Positions 1 through 8,265 of a stretch of 64,000 nt of DNA are shown in pieces. Each line of letters begins with the position of its first letter. The first letter of the stretch is position 1. Source of the stretch: Streptomyces canus 299MFChir4.1 (GTDB taxonomy: Bacteria > Actinomycetota > Actinomycetes > Streptomycetales > Streptomycetaceae). The position numbers and the translations under genes were made by a program. Where the stretch lies: the NCBI RefSeq assembly GCF_000383615.1, contig NZ_KB911602.1, positions 83,896-147,895 on the forward strand, given 5' to 3'. The notes beneath the pieces are model-generated. The model ran no database searches. It was not told the origin of the DNA and saw nothing but the letters and a program-made list of their open reading frames with translations.

Positions 1-561
1 ACCCTGCTCGGCAGGCTGGTCGACGCGGGCGTGGCGCTCGCCGCCACCTCCAACACCCTGCCGGGCAAGCTCGGCGAGGGCCGGTTCGCGTCCGTCGACT
101 TCCTGCGCGAGATCCAGGGCCTGTCGGCGCACTTCCGGCCGCTGCGCATCGACGGCGAGGACTACCGCCACCGCGGGCTGCCCGAGGCACCGGCGCCGTT
201 CACCGACGAGGAGGTCACCAGGGCGGCGTACGCCACCGAGGGCGCCTCGCTCGACGACTTCCCGAGCCTGCTGGCGCACCTCGCCAGGGTCCACCCCAGC
301 CGGTACGGCGCCCTGACCGACGATCTCCGGGCGGTCTGCCTCACCGACATGCAGCCGGTGCCGGACCAGTCGACGGCGCTCCGGCTCGTGGTGCTCGCCG
401 ACCGTCTCTACGACCGCGAGGTACCGGTGCTGGCCTCCGGGCAGCCCTTCGACCGGCTGTTCAGCGAGGAGATGCTGAACGGCGGTTACCGCAAGAAGTA
501 CTTCCGCGCGATATCCCGGCTGACCGCGCTGGCGCGCGACGCCAAGGGTCTCGTCGCTTAA
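1..561 (+). CDS. zapE: ZapE/AFG1-like ATPase, C-terminal part (cut by window edge)
   Basis: Only the last 186 codons are present; the frame is open from base 1 and ends at TAA. The visible start of the fragment reads LVDAGVALAATSNTLP, the sensor-type segment in which AFG1/ZapE P-loop ATPases carry an 'ATSN' motif. It is followed by the helical C-terminal region with a YRHRG stretch. In proteobacteria ZapE acts at the division ring; actinobacterial homologues are usually annotated as cell division protein ZapE, but their role is not established. The Walker A and B motifs would lie upstream, outside the window. The next gene is 185 bases downstream with its own promoter, so this is probably the end of a transcription unit. 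Confidence 0.8.
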   Translation, partial: TLLGRLVDAGVALAATSNTLPGKLGEGRFASVDFLREIQGLSAHFRPLRIDGEDYRHRGLPEAPAPFTDEEVTRAAYATEGASLDDFPSLLAHLARVHPSRYGALTDDLRAVCLTDMQPVPDQSTALRLVVLADRLYDREVPVLASGQPFDRLFSEEMLNGGYRKKYFRAISRLTALARDAKGLVA

Positions 562-682
562 TCACAGCGAAACCTCGCACGTCAAGGGCCAGTTCGCGTC
601 AGCGACCCGGCACGCTTCAGCCTCTCTTCAGCCGGAAACGTTAAGTTAACCCAGCAAACAACTTTGCCGAGTTAAGGTGTTT

Positions 683-722
683 CTTGACCACCCGTTGACC
701 AAGGGTTGGTCTGGACTAGAAG
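683..722 (+). promoter_or_regulatory. Promoter with 11-bp direct repeats upstream of the small secreted protein
   Basis: TTGACC (695-700), a 16-base spacer and TAGAAG (717-722) form a plausible sigma-70-type promoter. Three 11-base units start at 683, 694 and 705 (CTTGACC, GTTGACC, GTTGGTC), a spacing like that of Streptomyces PHO boxes (GTTCACC repeats). Overlapping the -10 box, TGGTCTGGACTA (707-718) matches 10 of 12 bases of the DasR site core TGGTCTAGACCA. Which of the two readings is real, if either, cannot be settled by eye. Confidence 0.4.
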
Positions 723-746
723 TGTGAACTGCCGAGAGGGGGGCGC

Positions 747-1139
747 ATGTTCCGAGGTGCGACGGCACGGACCGTGGTAGCGGTCCTCACCGCCGTCCTT
801 CTGGCGCTCCCGTTCTTCGCTTCCACCGAGGGATTCGCAACCGCGCACACAGCCCGTCAAGCTGAGGCCAAAGCTCAGGCCGGAACCAAGCTCTCCGGCA
901 AGGGGGCCCGCGCCAAGGCCTCGGGCAAACGCCACTGCAACCACGTCGGGGACCCGACCGGTCCCCTGCGCACCCGCGACCGGCACCGCGCCGTCGACTT
1001 CGCCCCCGAGGGGCCCGAACGGCCCCTGGCGGCTCAGCAGCCGGCGGCCACGCCCGAGCGGGTCGCAGCAGGCGAGTTCCCCCTGTCGAGACCCTCGACA
1101 GCGCACGCTCCGGCGGCACTTCAAGTGTTCCGCTGCTGA
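747..1139 (+). CDS. Small secreted or membrane-anchored protein of unknown function
   Basis: 130 residues. The ATG follows GAGAGGGGGG, a usable ribosome site. Residues 1-30 form a signal-like segment (hydrophobic stretch TVVAVLTAVLLALPFFAS, then a small-residue region), so the product is probably exported. The rest is rich in Ala, Lys, Arg and Pro, with HCNHVGDPTGPLRTRDRHR in the middle and a C-terminal FRC. Cysteines occur only in these two places. No known domain is recognised. Its promoter carries 11-bp repeats and a DasR-like site. It stands alone between zapE and the carbonic anhydrase gene. The reverse strand also has open frames here, but they lack a ribosome site, and the signal-like N-terminus favours this frame. 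Confidence 0.6.
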   Translation: MFRGATARTVVAVLTAVLLALPFFASTEGFATAHTARQAEAKAQAGTKLSGKGARAKASGKRHCNHVGDPTGPLRTRDRHRAVDFAPEGPERPLAAQQPAATPERVAAGEFPLSRPSTAHAPAALQVFRC

Positions 1140-1253
1140 CAGCAGAGCAGTCCCCCACCTCTGTTTCCCCCACCTGTCATGTCAACCGACGCGCCCTTCG
1201 GCGCGCCTGGTAAGCCCGACGCGCCCCCACGGCGCGCCAGGAGGAGTCACCAC

Positions 1254-1832
1254 ATGCAGCCCCTCATCGACAACGCCCGCACGTTCGGACAGCGCCCTGA
1301 GGAGTTCGCCAAGCTGGCCGAAGGCCAGTCCCCCCAGGTTCTGTTCATCACCTGCTCGGATTCCAGGGTCGTCCCGGCCCTGATCACGGGCGCCCGCCCG
1401 GGCGAGCTCTTCGAGCTGCGCACCGCGGGCAACATCGTTCCCCCCTACGCCTCGGAGCACCCGACCAGCGAGGCGGCCACCATCGAGTACGCCGTGGAGG
1501 TGCTGGGCGTCCGCGACATCGTGGTCTGCGGGCACTCGCACTGCGGCGCCGTCGGCGCCCTGGTCCGCGGCGACGACCTGGACGCCGTTCCCGCCGTGCG
1601 CGCCTGGCTGAACCACGCCACCCCGCGCCCGGCCGGCACCACCGAGGACCCGGAAGTGGCCGAGGGCGTGCAGAACCACGTCCTGGCCCAGGTGCTGCGC
1701 CTCAGGTCGTACCCGTTCATCGACAAGAAGCTGGCGGAGGACCAACTGACCCTGCACGCCTGGTACTACGAGGTGCACACGGGCGCGGTGCGCGTCCACC
1801 GCGCCGAGACCGACGCGTTCGAGGGTCTGTGA
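1254..1832 (+). CDS. Beta-class carbonic anhydrase
   Basis: Interconverts CO2 and bicarbonate in the cytoplasm. With the start at ATG 1254 the product has 192 residues, the usual size. Zinc and active-site residues are visible: C34 and D36-R38 in ITCSDSR, and H94 and C97 in GHSHCGAVG. An upstream in-frame ATG at 1179 exists, but AGGAGG at 1239-1244 sits 9 bases before ATG 1254, and the extra 25 residues would be unrelated low-complexity sequence. Its stop codon overlaps the GTG start of the SulP transporter gene (GTGA), so the two are translationally coupled. This suggests the transporter moves the bicarbonate or another anion linked to this reaction. Confidence 0.93.
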   Translation: MQPLIDNARTFGQRPEEFAKLAEGQSPQVLFITCSDSRVVPALITGARPGELFELRTAGNIVPPYASEHPTSEAATIEYAVEVLGVRDIVVCGHSHCGAVGALVRGDDLDAVPAVRAWLNHATPRPAGTTEDPEVAEGVQNHVLAQVLRLRSYPFIDKKLAEDQLTLHAWYYEVHTGAVRVHRAETDAFEGL

Positions 1833-3319
1833 TCGGCATGATGGCCAAATACCCTCACCTGCGGCAGGACTTCGCCGCCTCCCTGGTCGTCTTCCTGGTC
1901 GCGCTCCCGCTCTGCGTGGGCGTGGCCGTCGCCTCCGGTGTCCCGGCCGAACTGGGCCTCGTCACCGGCATAGTCGGCGGCATCGTCACCGGATTCATGC
2001 GGGGCAGCAGCCTCCAGGTGTCCGGTCCCGCCGCCGGTCTGACCGTCCTGGTCTTCGAGGCGGTGCAGGAGTTCGGGCTGCCCGCGCTCGGCGTGATCGT
2101 GTTGGCCGCCGGACTGATCCAGCTCGCCATGGGCGCCCTGAAGCTGGGGCGCTGGTTCCGGGCGATATCCGTCTCGGTCGTCGAAGGCATGCTGGCCGGC
2201 ATCGGCCTCGTGCTCATCGCCGGCCAACTGTACTCCGCGGCCGGTCTCAAGGCGCCCACCACGGGCATCGACAAGATCCTGGGGCTGCCCGGTGCCGCCG
2301 TCGACGCGCTCGGCAGCGCCACCGCGCTCACCTCGCTCGCCGTCGGCGCGGGCACCGTCGCGGTGCTCGTGCTGTGGAAAAAGCTGCCCAAGAAGGCGCA
2401 GACCGTGCCCGGCGCGCTCGCCGCGGTCCTGCTGGCCACCCTGGTCACCCAGGTCTTCGGTCTGTCGATCGCCACCGTCGAGGTGAACGGCCTGCTGGCC
2501 TCCGTCCAGCCGCCCGGCATGGACGCCTTCGGCGAACTGGCCAACCCGGCCATCTTCGGCACGATCATCGCGTTCACGCTGATCGCCTCCGCCGAATCGC
2601 TGTTCAGCGCGGCCGCGGTGGACCGGCTGCACGACGGTCCGCGCACCGAGTACGACAAGGAGCTCATGGCCCAGGGCGTGGGCAACACGGTGTGCGGCGC
2701 GCTCGGCGCCCTGCCCATGACCGCGGTCATCGTGCGCAGCTCCGCCAACGTCCAGGCGGGCGCGAAGACCAAGGCGTCCCGGGTCATGCACGGCGTGTGG
2801 CTGCTGCTGTTCGCGGCCCTGCTGCCCTCGACGCTGGCGCTCATCCCGCTGCCCGCGCTCGCCGGCATCCTGGTCCACGCGGGCTTCAAGCTGATCCCCT
2901 TCCGGGAGATCGTGTCGTTGTGGCGCGGTCACCGCGGTGAGGCGGTGATCCTGGTGGCCACGGCCGTCTCGATCGTCGCGGTGAACATGTTCGAGGGCGT
3001 CCTGATCGGTCTGGCCCTGTCGGTCGTCAAGACCGCGTGGGAGGCCTCGCACCTCAAGCTGGAGATCGTCGACAAGGGCGCGGGCCCGATCCAGGCGCAC
3101 CTGACGGGCAACGCGACCTTCCTCAGGCTGCCGAAGATCCTCGACAGCCTGGAGGCGCTTCCCCAGGACCGGCCGGTGGAGCTGGACCTCTCCGGTCTGC
3201 ACCACCTGGACCACGCCTGCCGTACGGCCCTGGAGAACTGGGCCGAGCGGCACAGCGCGGTCGGCACGGAACCGGTCCGGGTCACGAAGCCGGAGCCGGC
3301 GAAGGCCACCGCCGCCTAG
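1829..3319 (+). CDS. SulP-family anion transporter
   Basis: 496 residues with about ten or more hydrophobic helices and a short C-terminal STAS-like domain (about residues 415-480, ending in LDLSGLHHLDHACRTALENW). SulP proteins carry sulfate, bicarbonate or related anions across the membrane; the DFAASLVVFLVALPLC opening and GIVGGIVTGFM are typical. The GTG start at 1829 overlaps the carbonic anhydrase stop; ATGs at 1838 and 1841 are alternatives. The pairing with a carbonic anhydrase favours bicarbonate as substrate, as in BicA-type systems, but sulfate cannot be excluded from sequence. A strong hairpin follows at 3330-3363, closing the two-gene unit. Confidence 0.9.
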   Translation: MIGMMAKYPHLRQDFAASLVVFLVALPLCVGVAVASGVPAELGLVTGIVGGIVTGFMRGSSLQVSGPAAGLTVLVFEAVQEFGLPALGVIVLAAGLIQLAMGALKLGRWFRAISVSVVEGMLAGIGLVLIAGQLYSAAGLKAPTTGIDKILGLPGAAVDALGSATALTSLAVGAGTVAVLVLWKKLPKKAQTVPGALAAVLLATLVTQVFGLSIATVEVNGLLASVQPPGMDAFGELANPAIFGTIIAFTLIASAESLFSAAAVDRLHDGPRTEYDKELMAQGVGNTVCGALGALPMTAVIVRSSANVQAGAKTKASRVMHGVWLLLFAALLPSTLALIPLPALAGILVHAGFKLIPFREIVSLWRGHRGEAVILVATAVSIVAVNMFEGVLIGLALSVVKTAWEASHLKLEIVDKGAGPIQAHLTGNATFLRLPKILDSLEALPQDRPVELDLSGLHHLDHACRTALENWAERHSAVGTEPVRVTKPEPAKATAA

Positions 3320-3329
3320 TGCTCTCCCG

Positions 3330-3363
3330 CCCGGTCCGGGGCCCGTCGTGGCCCCGGACCGGG
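3330..3363. terminator. Hairpin terminator after the SulP gene
   Basis: A perfect 14-bp stem (CCCGGTCCGGGGCC at 3330-3343 pairing with 3350-3363) with loop CGTCGT begins 11 bases after the SulP stop. There is no T run, as is usual in Streptomyces. Its position also argues against the longer in-frame start of the next gene at 3348. Confidence 0.75.
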
Positions 3364-3419
3364 AACCGGGCATATCGTTGCAGGAGCAGACATACGGACC
3401 TCTGGACGAGGAGGTCGGA

Positions 3420-4196
3420 ATGCTCCAGGAACTGTTGACGGCGGCCGTGGCGGCCGCGGCCGCCGGAACCGTCTACCTCGCGGCGGCGGCCAGGGTCGTC
3501 AAGCAGTACGAGCGCGGGGTGGTCTTCCGCCTCGGACGCCTCGGGGGCCAGGTGCGCGAGCCCGGGTTCACGCTGGTCGTGCCGATGGTGGACCGGCTGC
3601 ACAAGGTCAACATGCAGATCGTCACGATGCCGGTGCCGGCCCAGGAGGGCATCACCCGGGACAACGTGACCGTGCGCGTGGACGCGGTCGTCTACTTCCG
3701 GGTCGTCGACGCGGCGAGCGCCCTGGTCAAGGTCGAGGACTACAAGTTCGCCGTCTCCCAGATGGCCCAGACCTCGCTGCGCTCGATCATCGGCAAGAGC
3801 GAGCTGGACGACCTGCTGTCCAACCGCGAGAAGCTCAACGAGGGCCTGGAGCTGATGATCGACAGCCCGGCCGTCGGCTGGGGCGTGCAGGTGGACCGCG
3901 TCGAGATCAAGGACGTGTCGCTGCCGGACGCGATGAAGCGGTCGATGGCCCGGCAGGCCGAGGCCGACCGTGAGCGGCGGGCCCGGATCATCAACGCCGA
4001 CGCCGAACTCCAGGCCTCCAAGAAGCTCGCTGAGGCCGCCGAGCAGATGTCCGAGCAGCCCGCCGCACTCCAACTCAGGCTGCTGCAGACGGTCGTGGCG
4101 GTGGCCGCCGAGAAGAACTCGACGCTCGTCCTGCCCTTCCCGGTGGAGCTGCTGCGCTTCCTGGAGCGGGCGCAGGAGCACCCGACCGGGACCTGA
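3420..4196 (+). CDS. SPFH/band 7 (slipin-like) membrane protein
   Basis: 258 residues. An N-terminal hydrophobic segment (residues 1-24) anchors a band-7 domain: VVKQYERGVVFRLGRL, then TMPVPAQEGITRDNVTVRVDAVVYFRV, then QMAQTSLRSIIGKSELDDLL. These are signature stretches of slipin/stomatin proteins. The C-terminal half is an Ala/Glu-rich coiled coil (DRERRARIINADAELQASKK). Such proteins form membrane-associated oligomers and organise membrane domains; the exact role in Streptomyces is unknown. GAGGAGGT at 3408-3415 just before ATG 3420 fixes the start. It lies after the terminator of the carbonic anhydrase/SulP pair, so it is probably transcribed separately. Confidence 0.88.
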   Translation: MLQELLTAAVAAAAAGTVYLAAAARVVKQYERGVVFRLGRLGGQVREPGFTLVVPMVDRLHKVNMQIVTMPVPAQEGITRDNVTVRVDAVVYFRVVDAASALVKVEDYKFAVSQMAQTSLRSIIGKSELDDLLSNREKLNEGLELMIDSPAVGWGVQVDRVEIKDVSLPDAMKRSMARQAEADRERRARIINADAELQASKKLAEAAEQMSEQPAALQLRLLQTVVAVAAEKNSTLVLPFPVELLRFLERAQEHPTGT

Positions 4197-4202
4197 CGGG
4201 CC

Positions 4203-4223
4203 GGGACACGGGACACGGGACAC
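4203..4223. repeat. Three tandem copies of GGGACAC
   Basis: GGGACAC occurs three times head to tail right after the SPFH stop codon and about 90 bases before the PhoX-like gene. It may be simple slippage; a regulatory role is not evident. Confidence 0.6.
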
Positions 4224-4310
4224 GCTACGCGCGTGGTTCCCGCGGGCCGACCCAGGTGATAGACACAGCGACGTCACAGTCCTGTCCGCCAGCAGGAAGG
4301 TTGCTTCGCC

Positions 4311-5693
4311 ATGTCTCTGTCCGGTTCTCCGGCGACACGACGTCAGGTCCTGGCCCGCTCCGGCGCCTTGGGCGTGGGCATCGCCTTCACCGGCGCCCTC
4401 TCCGAACTCTTCGCCGGCACCGCCGCCGCCCAGTCCCTAGGACACACCGGCTACGGCCCCCTCGTCCCCGACCCGAAGGGCCTGCTGGACCTCCCGAAGG
4501 GCTTCCGCTACCAGGTCCTGTCCCGCGAGGGCGACCAGCTCCGCTCCGGCGAGGGCAAGGTCCCCTCGAACCACGACGGCATGACCGCTCTGCCCGGCAG
4601 ACACGGGCGCGTCCACCTGGTCCGCAACCACGAGAACCGCCCCACCGCGGCCATCGCCGTCCCCACCGTCGCGGGCCTGACCTACGACCCCGCGGGCAAG
4701 GGCGGCTGTACGGCCCTCACGCTGGACTCCCGCAACAACGTGCTGTCGGAGCGTGTCGCCATCGCCGGCACCGCCGTCAACTGCGCGGGCGGGCCCACGC
4801 CTTGGGGCACCTGGCTGACCTGCGAGGAGACCGAGGACAAGGCCGGCACCAACGGCTACACCAAGGACCACGGCTTCATCTTCGAGGTCGATCCGACGGA
4901 CCCGCACAGGAGTGGCGCGGTCCCGCTGACCGCGATGGGCCGCTTCCAGCACGAGGCCATCGCGATCGACCCGAAACGCGGCATCGTCTACGAGACCGAG
5001 GACGCCTTCATCAAGCCCTTCGGCCTCTTCTACCGCTTCCTGCCCAACAGGCCCGAGGGCGGCCTCGGTTCACTGCGGGCGGGCGGCCGGCTCCAGGCGA
5101 TGCGGGTGCCCGGCGTACCGGACCTGTCCGTGATCCAGGAGACCGGTGCCTGCTTCGAGGGCATCGAGTGGGTCGACGTACCGGACCCGCTGGCCACCGA
5201 AACCCCCGTCCGGCTCCAGGACTTCGGCCCCAGGGGCATCACGCACGCCCAGAAGCTGGAGGGCTGCTACTGGGGCGGGAGGAGCGTCTACTTCGTCTCG
5301 TCGTTCGCGCGCAGCGCCGACGGTTCGGGCGCCGACCACTTCGGGCAGATCTGGCGCTACGACCCCTCGGCGCGCCGGCTCACCCTGGTGATCGTCTTCG
5401 GCCCGGACACCGACGTGCAGCTGCCCGGCGAGTCCCCGGACAACATCTGCCTCGCGCCGAGCGGCGGCCTGATGGTGTGCGAGGACGGCAGCGGCGCCCA
5501 GCACGTCTTCGGCGTGACCCGGCACGGCGAGGTCTACGCGATGGCCCGCGGCCGGCAGAACATCGGCACGCCGGAGGCGCCGGAATGGGGCGAGTTCGCC
5601 GGCGTCACCTTCTCCCCCGACGGGCAGACGATGTACGTCAACTGCTACACGCCCGGGACGACCTTCGCGGTGACGGGGCCCTGGCGCAGGTAG
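4311..5693 (+). CDS. Tat-exported PhoX/DUF839-family phosphatase-like protein
   Basis: 460 residues. The N-terminus has a twin-arginine signal (ATRRQVLARSG, residues 8-18) followed by a hydrophobic stretch and AAA-Q cleavage region near residue 40, so it is exported folded. The body matches the DUF839/PhoX family: LVPDPKGLLDLPKGFRYQVLS, VRNHENR, WGTWLTCEET, FQHEAIAIDP, SPDNICLAPSGGLMVCEDG and FAGVTFSPDGQTMYVN are typical beta-propeller blocks that bind Ca/Fe in PhoX. PhoX enzymes hydrolyse phosphomonoesters, but many DUF839 members are uncharacterised. AGGAAGG precedes ATG 4311. No clear PHO box is visible upstream. The neighbour ppk2 also concerns phosphate metabolism. Confidence 0.83.
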   Translation: MSLSGSPATRRQVLARSGALGVGIAFTGALSELFAGTAAAQSLGHTGYGPLVPDPKGLLDLPKGFRYQVLSREGDQLRSGEGKVPSNHDGMTALPGRHGRVHLVRNHENRPTAAIAVPTVAGLTYDPAGKGGCTALTLDSRNNVLSERVAIAGTAVNCAGGPTPWGTWLTCEETEDKAGTNGYTKDHGFIFEVDPTDPHRSGAVPLTAMGRFQHEAIAIDPKRGIVYETEDAFIKPFGLFYRFLPNRPEGGLGSLRAGGRLQAMRVPGVPDLSVIQETGACFEGIEWVDVPDPLATETPVRLQDFGPRGITHAQKLEGCYWGGRSVYFVSSFARSADGSGADHFGQIWRYDPSARRLTLVIVFGPDTDVQLPGESPDNICLAPSGGLMVCEDGSGAQHVFGVTRHGEVYAMARGRQNIGTPEAPEWGEFAGVTFSPDGQTMYVNCYTPGTTFAVTGPWRR

Positions 5694-5772
5694 CCGCCTG
5701 GACGACGGCTGGCGCGCCCCGGTCCCCCGGCGCACGATCGAGGGGCCGGACCCGGACCGGAAGGGGTGCCCC

Positions 5773-6669
5773 ATGTCGAAGAAGGGCTCGAAGACCCGCG
5801 AGGCGAAGAAGGGCGCGCAGGGCGGGGACGGCCCCGCCCTGCGCGAGCTGCTGCGGGTACCGGGCGGCAAGCCGGTGGACCTGGCCGCCCACGACCCCCG
5901 GGAGACCCCGGCCGGCCCCTCTCACAAGCAGGCGGGCCTGGCCGCGATGACCGAGCTGGCCGACCCGCTCGCCGACCTCCAGGAACGCCTGTGGGCGGCG
6001 AGCACGGCGGGCGACCGGCGCCGGATCCTGCTGGTGCTCCAGGGCATGGACACCAGCGGCAAGGGCGGCACGGTCAAGCACGTCATCGGCCTGTTCAACC
6101 CGTCCGGCTGCCGTGTCCACGCCTTCAAGGCACCCACGCCCAAGGAACTCGGGCACCCCTTCCTCTGGCGCATCACCAGGGCCCTCCCGCAAGCCGGTGA
6201 GCTGGGCATCTTCGACCGGTCGCACTACGAGGACGTCCTCGTCGCCCGCGTCCACGCCCTCGCCCGGACCGACGAGATCGAGCGCCGCTACGACGAGATC
6301 AACCGCTTCGAGAAGTCCCTCGCCGACAACGACGTCACCGTGATCAAGTGCTTCCTGCACATCTCGTACGACGAACAGCGCGATCGCCTGCTCAAGCGCC
6401 TCGACCGCCCGGACAAGCACTGGAAGTTCCACGTCTCGGACATCGACGAGCGTGCCCTGTGGCCCGCCTACCAGCAGGCGTACGAGTTGGCACTGGAGCG
6501 CTGCTCGACAGCCCACGCCCCCTGGTACCTGATCCCCTCCGACCGCAAGTGGTACCGCAACTGGGCGATCAGCCGACTCTTGCTCGAACACCTGCTGGAA
6601 TTGGACCCGCGGTATCCGAGGGCGGACTTCGACGTGACGGAAGCCAGGAGGCGGCTGCTCGAACAGTGA
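5773..6669 (+). CDS. ppk2: Polyphosphate kinase 2
   Basis: 298 residues, a normal size for one-domain PPK2. It transfers phosphate between polyphosphate and nucleotides. The Walker A loop is GMDTSGKGGT (residues 91-100), with GIFDRSHYEDVL (146-155) as the Walker B/lid region and FKAPTPKELGHPFLWR between them. DKHWKFHVSDIDER and the AHAPWYLIPSDRKWYRNWAIS stretch complete the family pattern. The N-terminal 20 residues are Lys-rich and variable. ATG 5773 is preceded by GGAAGGGG. Substrate preference (AMP, ADP or GDP) cannot be assigned by eye. It lies between a PhoX-like exported protein and an oxidoreductase, all on the same strand. Confidence 0.92.
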   Translation: MSKKGSKTREAKKGAQGGDGPALRELLRVPGGKPVDLAAHDPRETPAGPSHKQAGLAAMTELADPLADLQERLWAASTAGDRRRILLVLQGMDTSGKGGTVKHVIGLFNPSGCRVHAFKAPTPKELGHPFLWRITRALPQAGELGIFDRSHYEDVLVARVHALARTDEIERRYDEINRFEKSLADNDVTVIKCFLHISYDEQRDRLLKRLDRPDKHWKFHVSDIDERALWPAYQQAYELALERCSTAHAPWYLIPSDRKWYRNWAISRLLLEHLLELDPRYPRADFDVTEARRRLLEQ

Positions 6670-6690
6670 ATCCCGGGGTACTCGGGGCAC

Positions 6691-8208
6691 ATGACCGAGA
6701 ACCGGCACGTCAAGGGCTCGTACTGGCTGGAGACGGCACCCGGCGGACCCCGGCCGCCGCTGACCGAGGACCTCGACGTCGACGTGGCCGTCATCGGCGC
6801 CGGCATCGCCGGGCTGAGCACGGCATGGGAGCTGACGCGGGCCGGGCGGCGGGTGGCGGTCCTGGAGGCCGGGCAGGTGGCCGCCGGCGTCACCGGGCAC
6901 ACCACCGCCAAGCTGACCGCCCTGCACACCCTGGTCTACGACAAGCTGCGCCGCACCCGCGGCCCCGAGGGCGCCCGGCTGTACGCCCGCTCGCAGAGCG
7001 AGGCCATCGAACGGGCCGCCGAGATCGCGGACGAACTGGGTGTCGACTGCGACTGGGAACAGCGCAGCGCCTACACCTACGTCCATGACGAGAGCCGCGT
7101 CGAGGAGCTGCGGGCCGAGGCTGCGGCCGCCCTGGAGGCGGGGCTGCCGGCGTCCTTCGTGACGGAGACCGGGCTGCCGTTCCCGGTGGCGGGCGCGGTA
7201 CGGGTGACCGGGCAGGCGCAGTTCCATCCGCGCAAGTACCTGCTGGCCCTGGCGGAGGACCTGGTCGCCTCCGGTGCGGCCGTGCACGAGCACACCGCGG
7301 TCCTCGGGCTCGACGAGGGCGAGCCGTGCCGGCTGTCGACCGACACGCGGGCCACGGTGACGGCCCGGGACGTCGTGGTCGCCACCCACTACCCGATCTT
7401 CGACCGGGCCCTGCTGTTCACCCGGCTCTCCCCGCGCCGCGAGCTGGTCGTCGCCGGGACGATCGAGCGGGAGCGGGATCCGGACGGCATGTACATCACG
7501 CCGGACGAGGGCACCCGCTCGGTCCGCACGGCTCCCTGGGACGCCGACCGGCGGCTGCTCATCGTCACCGGCGAGCACTTCACCCCCGGCACGGGCGACA
7601 CCCGGGCCCGGTTCGACGACCTCTCGGACTGGGCCACTCAGAACTTCCCGGGCGTCGAGCTCAGCCACGCCTGGGCCACCCAGGACAACGACCCCACCGA
7701 CACCGTGCCGCTCGTCGGCCCGCTGCACCCGGGGGCCCGGCACACCTATGTCGCCACCGGGTTCGGCGGCTGGGGCATGAGCGGCGGCATCATGGCGGGC
7801 TGCCTGCTCGCGGCCCAGATCACCGGCGAGGAGTGCGCGTGGAGTGAGCTGTACGACCCGCGCCGCCTGCGCTCGACGGTCCGCGAGGCCCCGACCTTCC
7901 TCAAGACCCAGGCCCAGGTGGCCCGCCACTTCGTCGGCGACCGGCTGCGCCCGGCACCCCCGCTGGAGTCCCTCCCGCCGGGCGAGGGCGCGGTGGTCAG
8001 GGTGAACGGCGACCGGCTCGCGGTCTACCGCGACGACGACGGCAACCTCCACGCCGTCTCCCCCCGCTGCACCCACCTGGGCTGCCTGGTCTCCTTCAAC
8101 GGCGCCGAGGACGCCTGGGAGTGCCCGTGCCACGGCTCCCGCTTCGCCACGGACGGCAAGGTGATCCAGGGTCCTGCGACCAAGCCGCTGGAGCAGCGGG
8201 ACATCTGA
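6691..8208 (+). CDS. FAD-dependent oxidoreductase with C-terminal Rieske [2Fe-2S] domain
   Basis: 505 residues. An N-terminal DAO-type FAD fold is shown by DVAVIGAGIAGLSTAWELTRAGRRVAVLEA (about residues 30-59) and TGFGGWGMSGGI near residue 355. The last 80 residues are a Rieske domain with ligands C460/H462 (CTHLGC) and C478/H481 (CPCHGS), 15 residues apart as in canonical Rieske centres. Such fusions oxidise amine or similar substrates and pass electrons through the cluster; the substrate here is unknown. It has no signal peptide, so it is cytoplasmic. It begins 21 bases after ppk2 and may be cotranscribed with it. Confidence 0.9.
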   Translation: MTENRHVKGSYWLETAPGGPRPPLTEDLDVDVAVIGAGIAGLSTAWELTRAGRRVAVLEAGQVAAGVTGHTTAKLTALHTLVYDKLRRTRGPEGARLYARSQSEAIERAAEIADELGVDCDWEQRSAYTYVHDESRVEELRAEAAAALEAGLPASFVTETGLPFPVAGAVRVTGQAQFHPRKYLLALAEDLVASGAAVHEHTAVLGLDEGEPCRLSTDTRATVTARDVVVATHYPIFDRALLFTRLSPRRELVVAGTIERERDPDGMYITPDEGTRSVRTAPWDADRRLLIVTGEHFTPGTGDTRARFDDLSDWATQNFPGVELSHAWATQDNDPTDTVPLVGPLHPGARHTYVATGFGGWGMSGGIMAGCLLAAQITGEECAWSELYDPRRLRSTVREAPTFLKTQAQVARHFVGDRLRPAPPLESLPPGEGAVVRVNGDRLAVYRDDDGNLHAVSPRCTHLGCLVSFNGAEDAWECPCHGSRFATDGKVIQGPATKPLEQRDI

Positions 8209-8265
8209 GCGGGTGACGTCACGGCCGGGGTGACCGGCAAAGAGGACAGTTCGCCATATTTTCAT

